A stretch of DNA of 5,320 nucleotides. Source: Candidatus Odyssella thessalonicensis. GTDB taxonomy: Bacteria > Pseudomonadota > Alphaproteobacteria > Bin65. The notes beneath the pieces were generated by a model that worked only from the letters and a program-made list of their open reading frames with translations, did no database searches and had not been told where the DNA came from. Positions 1-5,320 of the stretch are shown piece by piece (position 1 is the stretch's first letter; every line of letters begins with the position of its first letter). The stretch covers positions 1-5,320 of the forward strand of contig SBBV01000309.1 in NCBI GenBank assembly GCA_005240015.1, written 5' to 3'. The translations under genes and the position numbers were made by a program.

Positions 1-3000
1 CATAGCCCCGCGGTTGGATGGTACGGACCGCGCGGTCTTCGAGCGGCTCATCGCCAATCAGGCGGTCGGCACCGCGGCGGCTGTGATCGACGTGCGCACC
101 GGGAGCGCGCTCTTCACCGTGAACGCGGGCGGCGGCGATCGACCGCTCGTGCTGCGCCCGCAGACGCTGGAGCTGTTGAAGACCAACACGAGTGCCTCGG
201 TTCTCGGCGTCGAGGCGCGCACCGCCGAATCCGAGCCAGCGCTGCTCGTGGCCAGCGCGCGCATCGAGCGCGGAGGATCGTCCTACGTTCTCGTGCTGAG
301 AAACGTCTCCGCCCTGCACGAGCTGAGCACGGTACTATCGACCGTGCGCAGCGACGCGGAATGGACGGTCGCGGCACTGGACCAGCACCGCACAATCGCG
401 GCGCGCAACCGTGCGCACGCGCAGTTCGTCGGAACGCGCGCCACGCCCTCGTTGACAAACGAGGTGGACCGCGCCACGGAGCGATTCTTCTTCGCCTACA
501 ACAAGGAGGGACAGCGGGTTTACACCGCGTTCCGCACCTCGCCGGCCACGGGATGGACGGTGGCCGTGGGCGTGCCGGCTGCGGCGATCGAGAGCTCGCT
601 GCACCGCGCCCGCCTAATCCTGGGCGGCGCCGGCGCCGGAACGCTCATCGTCAGCGGCTTTCTCGCGCTGGTGCTGATCCGAAGCCACACACGGCGCCGC
701 CGCGCCGAGGAGCGCGCCGTGGCGCTCGAGCATCAGCGGGCAGTGGCCGAGCGCATCGGCGACCTCGCCGCGAATTTGCCCGGCGCCATCTTCCGCCTGG
801 AGCAGAGGCCGGGCCAGCCCCTGGTCTTCACCTATCTCAGCGAGGGCGCGCGAGGCTTGATGGAGCTCCAACCGGTCGCACCAGGCGAAAGCATGCCGAT
901 CGAGGCGCTGGACCGGCTCGTGGAGCCGATGCAGCGCGCGCAGTTCCGCGACGCCATCGAAGCCTCGGCGCGCGCATTGGCCCCGCTCGGGGTGCAGCTC
1001 TGCTTGCGTGGCCGCACGGGCGCGCCGCTCTGGCTGAGCGCCACCGCCCAGCCCAAGGCCCAGGCCGACGGCACGATCGCTTGGGACGGCGTCTTGCTCG
1101 ACATCAGCGAGCGCAAGCGGGCGGAGGACGCGCTCGGCGAAAGCCACGCGCGCTTCAAGGATTTCGCGGAGGCCGCATCCGATTGGTTCTGGGAAACCGG
1201 ACCCGACCTGCGTTTCACATTCTTTTCGCCGCGGCGACACGATCCCAGCGGGGAGACCGATCGCCACCTCCTCGGCCTCACGCGCGAAGAGCTCGCGCGC
1301 CCCTCGGCCGAGGAGCTGCCGCTGTGGGCCGCGCATCGCGACGACCTCGAGGCCCGCCGGCCCTTCCGCGACTTCGTCTACCGCGTGAACCACCCGCCCG
1401 CCGAGGGCCGCTGGGTGCGCGCGAGCGGCAAGCCGGTGTTCGACGCGGACGGGGCGTTCCGCGGCTATCGCGGGGTCGCGTCGGACGTGACGCGCGAGAA
1501 AGAGGCCGAGCAGCGGCTCGCCGACGCGCAGAGGACGTTGCGGGATGCGGTCGAGAGCCTGCGCGCCGGCTTCTTGCTCTTCGGCGAGGACGGCCGGCTT
1601 GCGATCGCCAATTCGCGGGCCGCCGAAATTCTGCCGGAGTGGAGCGCGCGGCCGGGTGCCACACTCGCCGACCTGTTCGCGATCCTGCTGCCGCGCGAGA
1701 CCCCGCCCGGCGCAGCGCCCGAGCGCCCGGCACGAGAGCAAGCGTTCCGTGGCAAGGAGCGCGAGCAGGATTTCCAGCTCGCGGCGGAGCGTTGGATTCG
1801 CCTGATCGGCCGGCCGACCTCGGCGGGCGGAACAGTGATGCTGTTGTTCGACGTCTCGCAGGACAAGCAGCGCGAGCGGAACTTCGTGCAGACGCAGAAG
1901 CTGGAGGCGATCGGGCAGCTGACCGGCGGCGTCGCGCACGATTTCAACAATCTGCTGACCGTCATCCTCGGCAATTCGGAGCTCCTCGAGGAGGCGCTCG
2001 CCTCGGATGCGAAGCTCCGCAGGCTCGCCGCCACCAGCAAGACCGCCGCCGAGCGCGGCGCGGAGCTGACCCACCGCCTGCTGGCGTTCGCGCGGCGCCA
2101 GCCGCTGGCGCCAGCGGCGACCGACGTGAACAGACTCGTTTCGGGCATGGACGGCCTGCTGCGCCGCACCTTGGGAGAGCACATCGAGATCGAGCTCGTG
2201 CGCGGCGCCGGGCTGTGGCACGCGCTCGTCGACGCCGTGCAGCTCGAGAACGCGCTTCTGAACCTCTCCATCAACGCGCGCGACGCGATGCCCTCGGGCG
2301 GTCGGCTCACGATCGAGACCGCGAACGCCCACCTCGACCACGATTACGCGTCGCGCCACGCCGAGGTGACCCCGGGCCAGTACGTCATGGTGGCGGTGTC
2401 CGACACGGGTATCGGCATGGCGCCCGACGTGGTGGCTCGCGCCTTCGAGCCTTTTTTCACGACGAAAGACGTCGGCAAGGGCAGCGGCCTCGGACTCAGC
2501 ATGGTCTATGGCTTCGTCAAGCAGTCGCGCGGCCACGTGAAGATCTACTCCGAACCGGGGCACGGCACCACCGTGCGGCTCTACCTGCCGCGCGCGAGAA
2601 GCGAGGGCGCCGCCGCGGAGGCGATGGAGGACACGCCCGAGATCGCGCGCGGCAGCGAGAGCATCCTGTTGGTGGAGGACGACGAGCTCGTCCGCGCCCA
2701 CACCGGCGCCCAGCTCTCAGCCCTGGGCTACCGGGTGGTGAGCGCCAGAAATGGGCCCGAGGCGCTCGCCCTTTTCAAGGGAGGCGCCGAGATCGATCTC
2801 GTGTTCACCGACGTGGTGATGCCGGGCGGAATGAGCGGGCGCCAACTCGCCGACGAACTGCGGAAGCTCGACCCCGACCTGCCGATTCTCTTCACCTCGG
2901 GCTACACCGAGAACGCGATCGTCCATCACGGCCGCCTTGATGCGAGCGTTCATCTGCTCAACAAGCCGTATCGGCGGCAGGAGCTGGCCGCCAAGATACG

Positions 3001-3055
3001 GGAGGCGCTTGCGGGCCGGACCACAGCGGGCAAAGCCGGCCGCGACGGAGAGTGA
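1..3055 (+). CDS. Hybrid sensor histidine kinase with C-terminal receiver domain (5'-truncated by window)
   Basis: Membrane sensor kinase that autophosphorylates on His and passes phosphate to its own receiver Asp. The frame is open to the left edge without a stop, so the true start lies outside; residues are numbered from the TTG at 14, and the ATG at 18 is out of frame. Residues 1-195 resemble a periplasmic Cache-type sensor (membrane-proximal part ending in GWTVAVGVP); one TM helix lies at about 201-223, followed by SHTRRRR. PAS-type domains follow at about 247-366 (ending DISERKRAE), 376-494 (ending DVTREKEAE) and 505-615. HisKA: GGVAHDFNNLL, phospho-acceptor H642. HATPase: N-box N754, G1 DTGIG 797-801, F-box FEPFF 811-815, G2 GKGSGLGL 821-828. 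Receiver: acidic pair D889/D890, phospho-acceptor D933, T961, K984. All catalytic residues are present. No effector domain follows, so a separate HPt or response regulator is probably needed; none is in the window. A first TM helix probably lies upstream. The ligand is unknown. Confidence 0.95.
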   Translation, partial: IAPRLDGTDRAVFERLIANQAVGTAAAVIDVRTGSALFTVNAGGGDRPLVLRPQTLELLKTNTSASVLGVEARTAESEPALLVASARIERGGSSYVLVLRNVSALHELSTVLSTVRSDAEWTVAALDQHRTIAARNRAHAQFVGTRATPSLTNEVDRATERFFFAYNKEGQRVYTAFRTSPATGWTVAVGVPAAAIESSLHRARLILGGAGAGTLIVSGFLALVLIRSHTRRRRAEERAVALEHQRAVAERIGDLAANLPGAIFRLEQRPGQPLVFTYLSEGARGLMELQPVAPGESMPIEALDRLVEPMQRAQFRDAIEASARALAPLGVQLCLRGRTGAPLWLSATAQPKAQADGTIAWDGVLLDISERKRAEDALGESHARFKDFAEAASDWFWETGPDLRFTFFSPRRHDPSGETDRHLLGLTREELARPSAEELPLWAAHRDDLEARRPFRDFVYRVNHPPAEGRWVRASGKPVFDADGAFRGYRGVASDVTREKEAEQRLADAQRTLRDAVESLRAGFLLFGEDGRLAIANSRAAEILPEWSARPGATLADLFAILLPRETPPGAAPERPAREQAFRGKEREQDFQLAAERWIRLIGRPTSAGGTVMLLFDVSQDKQRERNFVQTQKLEAIGQLTGGVAHDFNNLLTVILGNSELLEEALASDAKLRRLAATSKTAAERGAELTHRLLAFARRQPLAPAATDVNRLVSGMDGLLRRTLGEHIEIELVRGAGLWHALVDAVQLENALLNLSINARDAMPSGGRLTIETANAHLDHDYASRHAEVTPGQYVMVAVSDTGIGMAPDVVARAFEPFFTTKDVGKGSGLGLSMVYGFVKQSRGHVKIYSEPGHGTTVRLYLPRARSEGAAAEAMEDTPEIARGSESILLVEDDELVRAHTGAQLSALGYRVVSARNGPEALALFKGGAEIDLVFTDVVMPGGMSGRQLADELRKLDPDLPILFTSGYTENAIVHHGRLDASVHLLNKPYRRQELAAKIREALAGRTTAGKAGRDGE

Positions 3056-3060
3056 GCCGC

Positions 3061-3489
3061 CTACCTCTTCTCGTCCTTCTTCGGCTCGAACGAGAGCGCG
3101 GCGGAGTTCATGCAGTAGCGCTCGCCGGTGGGCCGCGGGCCGTCGGGAAAGACATGGCCGAGATGCGCGTCGCAGCGCGCGCACAGGACTTCGGTGCGGG
3201 TCATGAAGAAGCTGCGGTCCTCCTTGAGCGTGACCGCATCGGGGCTCACCGGCGCCCAGAAGCTCGGCCAGCCGGTGCCGGATTCGTATTTGGTCGAAGA
3301 CTCGAACAGCGGCGTGCCGCAGCAGATGCAGCGATAGAGCCCGGGCGCCTTGTTGTTCCAGTACTGGCCGGTGAAGGCGCGCTCGGTGCCGTGCTTGCGG
3401 GTGACGTGATATTGCTCGGGCGTTAACTGCTTTTTCCACTCGGCGTCGCTTTTCACGACTTTGTCGGTTTTTGGGCTGACATCGTTCAT
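3061..3489 (-). CDS. msrB: Peptide-methionine (R)-S-oxide reductase MsrB
   Basis: Cytosolic enzyme of 142 aa that reduces the R epimer of methionine sulfoxide in proteins, repairing oxidative damage; usually recycled by thioredoxin. Length fits a single-domain MsrB, and no signal peptide is visible. Diagnostic motifs: zinc-binding CxxC pairs C54/C57 (RCICCG) and C103/C106 (CARC), SGTGWPSF at 70-77, [10 protein letters not shown] at 109-118, and catalytic C126 in RYCMNS. The position within SGxGWPSF that carries the resolving Cys in many bacterial MsrBs is Thr72 here, as in one-Cys forms such as mammalian MsrB2/B3. C56 lies between the zinc ligands and is an extra cysteine. The ATG at 3489 is supported by GGAGA six bases upstream. 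It runs convergent to the sensor kinase and divergent from the CBS gene. No msrA is adjacent. Confidence 0.96.
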   Translation of the reverse strand: MNDVSPKTDKVVKSDAEWKKQLTPEQYHVTRKHGTERAFTGQYWNNKAPGLYRCICCGTPLFESSTKYESGTGWPSFWAPVSPDAVTLKEDRSFFMTRTEVLCARCDAHLGHVFPDGPRPTGERYCMNSAALSFEPKKDEKR

Positions 3490-3495
3490 GGCAGG

Positions 3496-3500
3496 TCTCC
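3496..3500 (-). promoter_or_regulatory. Ribosome-binding site of msrB
   Basis: On the minus strand GGAGA stands 6 bases before the ATG of msrB, a normal Shine-Dalgarno match and spacing. It supports the 3489 start over an upstream extension. Confidence 0.7.
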
Positions 3501-3596
3501 GCAGTCGACATGCGCCCCCGCGCGTTATGTGCTAAGATAGCGAAATTGAGCGACGCGACCAGCGCCGCGCCTTCACTTCCGCGTCAATCCGGAACC

Positions 3597-3600
3597 GAGG
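3597..3600 (+). promoter_or_regulatory. Ribosome-binding site of the CBS-domain gene
   Basis: GAGG lies 7 bases before the ATG at 3608, good Shine-Dalgarno placement, and supports that start. Confidence 0.65.
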
Positions 3601-3607
3601 TGCGCTT

Positions 3608-4042
3608 ATGATCGTTTCTCAAATCCTGCGCGAAAAGGGCAGCGCCGTCTTGACCGTGGCGCCGGATGCGAGCGCCGTCGAGGCGGCGCGCATCATGAAC
3701 GCACGCCGCGTGGGCGCCCTCGTCGTGCGCCGCGGCGGCGGCAAGCTCGAGGGCATCATTTCGGAGCGCGACATCGTCATCGCGCTGGCCGAGCACGGCC
3801 CCGCAGCCACCGAGCGGCCGGTGCGCGCGCTGATGACGCCGGCCGAGCGCCTCATCACCTGCAGCCCCGGCGACACGATCGACCGCATCACCGCGGTGAT
3901 GACCGACCGCCGCGTCCGTCATCTCCCCGTGGTCGAGGGTACGCGCCTCGCCGGCATCATCTCGATCGGCGACGTCGTCAAGGCCCGCCTGCGCGAGACA
4001 CAAGCGGAGGTTGAGGCGATGACGGCGTATGTTCGCGGCTGA
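3608..4042 (+). CDS. Tandem CBS-domain protein
   Basis: Soluble protein of 144 aa made almost entirely of two CBS motifs (one Bateman module). CBS1 spans about 8-65 and ends with GIISERDIV; CBS2 spans about 73-128 and ends with GIISIGDVV. Both carry the G-x-x-S-x-x-D signature (G49/S52/D55 and G116/S119/D122) typical of repeats that bind adenine nucleotides such as AMP, ATP or S-adenosylmethionine. CBS2 also has RHLPVV (104-109). There is no catalytic domain, TM segment or DNA-binding motif, so the likely role is a stand-alone nucleotide-responsive regulator; the partner cannot be read from the sequence. Such proteins are sometimes mis-labelled as IMP dehydrogenase-related because that enzyme carries the same module. 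The gene is monocistronic: divergent from msrB and convergent with the cold-shock gene. Family assignment is secure; ligand and partner are inference. Confidence 0.93.
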   Translation: MIVSQILREKGSAVLTVAPDASAVEAARIMNARRVGALVVRRGGGKLEGIISERDIVIALAEHGPAATERPVRALMTPAERLITCSPGDTIDRITAVMTDRRVRHLPVVEGTRLAGIISIGDVVKARLRETQAEVEAMTAYVRG

Positions 4043-4044
4043 TC

Positions 4045-4079
4045 CGGCGCCCCGTGCGCGCGCCATCGCGGGGGCGCCG
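4045..4079 (+). terminator. GC-rich hairpin just after the CBS gene
   Basis: A perfect 9-bp stem pairs 4045-4053 with 4071-4079 (CGGCGCCCC with GGGGCGCCG), with a 17-base loop, starting 2 bases after the stop codon of the CBS gene. No T tract follows, so it is not a canonical intrinsic terminator. It may stabilise the mRNA 3' end or help termination. Such stems also arise by chance in GC-rich DNA. Confidence 0.3.
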
Positions 4080-4091
4080 CGCCCAACAACA

Positions 4092-4124
4092 TAGGGCGGG
4101 CGAACCACCGCTTCGCCCGCTCTA
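4092..4124. terminator. Strong hairpin between convergent CBS and cold-shock genes, possible bidirectional terminator
   Basis: Bases 4092-4104 pair with 4112-4124 to give a 13-bp stem (core GCGGGCGAA/TTCGCCCGC is perfect, with one G-T wobble outside it) and a 7-base loop 4105-4111. It sits between the 3' ends of two convergent genes, where a shared terminator is expected. The minus-strand exit is weakly T-rich (TATGTTGTTGGG, the first two bases belonging to the stem), which favours the cold-shock gene; the plus-strand exit has GGTATAAATA and no T run. Confidence 0.55.
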
Positions 4125-4158
4125 GGTATAAATACGGATAGGCGTTCCGCCGCGCGAG

Positions 4159-4365
4159 CTACTTCGCGAGGACGAGATTCTCCGCCTTCTTGCCCTTGCG
4201 GTCGTCCACAACGTCGAAAGTCACGCGCTGGCCCTCGGAGAGGGATTGCAGTCCCGCGCGTTGAACCGCGGTGACGTGCACGAACACGTCCTTGCCGCCG
4301 CCATCAGGCGCGATGAAGCCGAAGCCTTTCGTCGCGTTAAACCACTTGACCGTACCCGTCGCCAT
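4159..4365 (-). CDS. cspA: Cold-shock protein, CspA family
   Basis: A 68-aa single OB-fold cold-shock domain that binds single-stranded RNA and DNA; family members act as RNA chaperones or transcription antiterminators. The start [10 protein letters not shown] is typical. RNP1 is KGFGFI (13-18) and RNP2 is VFVHV (27-31); the aromatic surface residues W8, F9, F15, F17, F28 and H30 are present. Length matches single-domain bacterial Csps (about 65-70 aa). The ATG at 4365 is the family's usual N-terminus; a purine-rich AAAGGGA lies about 10 bases upstream, a slightly long spacing. The gene stands alone, convergent with the CBS gene, with a structured leader upstream. Bacteria usually hold several paralogues and not all are cold-induced, so the symbol denotes the family, not proven orthology to E. 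coli cspA. Confidence 0.95.
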   Translation of the reverse strand: MATGTVKWFNATKGFGFIAPDGGGKDVFVHVTAVQRAGLQSLSEGQRVTFDVVDDRKGKKAENLVLAK

Positions 4366-4375
4366 TTAGTCGTCG

Positions 4376-4382
4376 TCCCTTT
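4376..4382 (-). promoter_or_regulatory. Probable ribosome-binding site of the cold-shock gene
   Basis: On the minus strand AAAGGGA lies 10 bases before the ATG. The match to the anti-Shine-Dalgarno is moderate and the spacing is at the long end. It sits 3 bases downstream of a segment complementary to the leader hairpin loop. Confidence 0.5.
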
Positions 4383-4385
4383 TCG

Positions 4386-4433
4386 TTCGGCCCCCCACGA
4401 AACACCCGCGCGGCGGCCGAAAGAGCCGCGCGG
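4386..4433 (-). promoter_or_regulatory. Structured leader of the cold-shock gene: hairpin plus loop-complementary segment
   Basis: Read on the minus strand, 4433-4425 (CCGCGCGGC) pairs perfectly over 9 bp with 4414-4406 (GCCGCGCGG), leaving a 10-base loop 4424-4415. Seven loop bases, TTCGGCC (4421-4415), are exactly complementary to GGCCGAA at 4392-4386, just before the ribosome-binding site. The pieces could form an H-type pseudoknot, or the 7-bp pairing could compete with the hairpin. Leaders of cold-shock mRNAs are known to be structured and, for E. coli cspA, temperature-responsive. Whether this segment is transcribed depends on the promoter, placed here at the AT pocket just upstream. 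The pairing is seen directly; regulation is inference. Confidence 0.4.
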
Positions 4434-4439
4434 AAGCGG

Positions 4440-4460
4440 TATATAATGCACCATTTTGCA
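4440..4460 (-). promoter_or_regulatory. AT-rich promoter-like pocket upstream of the cold-shock gene
   Basis: A sharply AT-rich stretch in GC-rich surroundings lies 75-95 bases before the cold-shock start. On the minus strand it gives CATTAT and TATATA, each 4 of 6 to the -10 consensus; no convincing -35 is seen at the right distance. A start near here would leave a leader of roughly 65-70 bases. On the opposite strand the same bases read an exact TATAAT (4442-4447), so orientation is ambiguous. Confidence 0.35.
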
Positions 4461-4585
4461 GGGGCGGTGTTACGGTTTTTCGGCTGAAGCGCGCAGACCA
4501 CGGCAGTGCCCGCCGCCCGCATGTGTAGAGATGCGGATTGACGCTCCACGACGGCGCCGAAGTTGCTTGCAGCCCGTGGTTGAGC

Positions 4586-5320
4586 TTAGGCGGCGAGCGC
4601 GGCCTGGACGGCGCTGCCGAGACGCTCGACGATCATGTCGATGTCCGCCGCCCGCACGATGTAGGGCGGCGCAATCATGACATGATCGCCGCGCTTGCCG
4701 TCGATCGTGCCGCCGGCGGGATAGATGCAGAGCCCGCGCGCCATCGCCTCGGCCTTGATGCGCTGGTGGAGCTTCTTCGCGGGGTCGAACGGGCGCTTGC
4801 TCTGGCGCTCCTCGACCAGCTCGATCGCCTGGAACAGCCCGCGGCCGCGGATGTCGCCGACGTGGTGATGGTTGCCGAAGCGGTCGTGCAGCCGGTCGGA
4901 GAGCCGCGCGCCCATCGCGCGGACATTGGCGAGGAGACCGTCCTCGCGGATCGTCTGCTGCACCGCCAGCGCCGCCGCGCAGGCGAGCGGATGACCCATG
5001 TAGGTATGGCCGTGCATGAACGCGCCGGACCCCTTGGCGATCGCGTCGTAGATCTTTCCGGCGACGATGAGCGCGCCGATCGGCTGCACGCCGCCGCCCA
5101 ATCCCTTCGCCACGGCGATGAGGTCGGGCGTGACACCTTCCTGCTCGCAGGCGAAGAGCGTGCCGGTGCGGCCCATGCCGCACATCACCTCGTCGAGCAT
5201 CAAGAGCACGCCGTAGCGGTCGCAGATCTCGCGGACGCGCTTGAAGTAGCCCGGCACCGCGGTGACGCAGCCCGCCGTCGCCCCCACCACCGGCTCGGCG
5301 ACGAAGGCCGCGACCGTGTC
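4586..5320 (-). CDS. Class III PLP-dependent aminotransferase, C-terminal part (5' end outside window)
   Basis: Fold-type I aminotransferase of the class III (omega-transaminase, acetylornithine/DAPA-aminotransferase-like) family, cytosolic, transferring an amino group through pyridoxal phosphate. The frame continues unbroken to the right edge, reading DTVAAFVAEPVVG before the GTG at 5290, so about 244 codons are visible; the family usually has 420-460 residues. Numbering from that GTG: Asp33 in LMLDEVMCGMGRTG contacts the PLP ring nitrogen, and Lys62 in AVAKGLGGG forms the Schiff base. HGHTYMGHPLACAAALA at 94-110 and GDIRGRGLF are also conserved. The small C-terminal domain is complete, ending VQAALAA and TAA. 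It most resembles proteins annotated only as 'aspartate aminotransferase family'; the amino donor cannot be deduced. Upstream context is missing. No clear terminator follows the stop. Confidence 0.93.
   Translation of the reverse strand, partial: DTVAAFVAEPVVGATAGCVTAVPGYFKRVREICDRYGVLLMLDEVMCGMGRTGTLFACEQEGVTPDLIAVAKGLGGGVQPIGALIVAGKIYDAIAKGSGAFMHGHTYMGHPLACAAALAVQQTIREDGLLANVRAMGARLSDRLHDRFGNHHHVGDIRGRGLFQAIELVEERQSKRPFDPAKKLHQRIKAEAMARGLCIYPAGGTIDGKRGDHVMIAPPYIVRAADIDMIVERLGSAVQAALAA

Larger units (their letters stand above)
3490..3607. promoter_or_regulatory. Divergent intergenic region between msrB and the CBS gene
   Basis: This 118-base gap lies between two divergent genes and must hold both promoters unless transcription enters from outside. 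An AT-richer pocket at about 3524-3549 contains TAAGAT (3533-3538, plus) and, read on the minus strand, TATCTT (3539-3534); each matches the sigma-70 -10 consensus at 4 of 6 positions. TCGACA at 3505-3510 resembles a -35 on the plus strand, but its 22-base spacing to TAAGAT is too long. A small inverted repeat TTCCG/CGGAA (3577-3581 and 3590-3594) sits just before the CBS ribosome-binding site. No clear operator is visible. The regulatory role is inferred from position; exact promoter elements are uncertain. Confidence 0.35.

Noticed and set aside
614..2701. A 695-codon open frame on the minus strand, antisense to the kinase.
   Set aside because: It lies opposite a gene with complete, ordered kinase motifs. 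The translation is Arg/Ala/Leu/Glu-rich with no recognisable domain; long antisense frames are common in GC-rich DNA.
361..2940. An 859-codon plus-strand frame overlapping the kinase in another phase.
   Set aside because: Its product is a low-complexity Arg/Ala/Gly/Pro string typical of a shifted frame of a GC-rich gene, with no domain motif.
2717..3511. A 264-codon minus-strand frame covering the kinase end and msrB in a different phase.
   Set aside because: It overlaps the clear msrB frame, which has all MsrB motifs and a good ribosome-binding site; this frame is His/Arg-rich without a domain.
3584..4108. A 174-codon minus-strand frame antisense to the CBS gene.
   Set aside because: Compositionally biased (Arg/Ala/His/Asp), no domain, and opposite a gene with two clear CBS motifs.
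4127..4132. TATAAA on the plus strand as a promoter for an antisense RNA to the cold-shock gene.
   Set aside because: No -35 at a workable distance and it directly abuts the terminator-like hairpin; a single hexamer is not enough.
4221..4454. A 77-codon minus-strand frame starting upstream of the cold-shock gene and overlapping it, and a 70-codon one at 4337-4549.
   Set aside because: Both overlap the cold-shock coding sequence or its leader out of frame and show no recognisable motif or good ribosome-binding site.
4517..4536. A 6-bp inverted repeat CCGCAT/ATGCGG as a terminator of the aminotransferase gene.
   Set aside because: Short stem, 8-base loop, no T tract following on the minus strand; likely chance.
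4456..4680. A 74-codon plus-strand frame downstream of the TATAAT at 4442.
   Set aside because: The product is Arg/Cys/Pro-rich, runs antisense into the aminotransferase gene and has no recognisable domain.
4470..5183. A 237-codon minus-strand frame overlapping the aminotransferase out of phase.
   Set aside because: The true frame holds the PLP lysine and Asp motifs; this one is Arg-rich and motif-free.

Overview
The window is a GC-rich bacterial chromosomal segment. Protein style (a CckA-like hybrid kinase core, a short tandem-CBS protein, a CspA-type cold-shock protein with the AVQRAGL segment) and strong G/C preference at third codon positions point to Proteobacteria, most likely Alphaproteobacteria. 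This is judged from recognised sequence style, not from a database search.

Layout: (1) 1-3055, plus strand: a large membrane-bound hybrid sensor histidine kinase, cut at its N-terminus by the window edge, with the order Cache-like sensor, TM, three PAS-type domains, HisKA, HATPase_c, receiver. (2) 3061-3489, minus strand: msrB, methionine-(R)-sulfoxide reductase, convergent with the kinase and only 5 bases away. (3) 3490-3607: a divergent intergenic region with an AT-richer pocket. (4) 3608-4042, plus strand: a small protein made only of two CBS domains. (5) 4043-4158: a convergent gap with two GC-rich hairpins. (6) 4159-4365, minus strand: a 68-aa cold-shock protein. (7) 4366-4585: the upstream region of the cold-shock gene, holding a strong hairpin whose loop is complementary to a segment next to the ribosome-binding site, and an AT-rich promoter-like pocket. 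(8) 4586-5320, minus strand: the C-terminal half of a class III PLP-dependent aminotransferase, cut by the right edge.

The genes do not form one operon: orientation changes at almost every boundary. MsrB (oxidised-protein repair), the CBS protein (likely adenine-nucleotide sensing) and the cold-shock protein share a loose stress or maintenance theme, but nothing in the sequence links them mechanistically. I see no mobile element, CRISPR array, tRNA, rRNA or phage gene. The region looks like ordinary core or near-core chromosome. The item most worth a second look is the possible RNA structure in the cold-shock gene leader.
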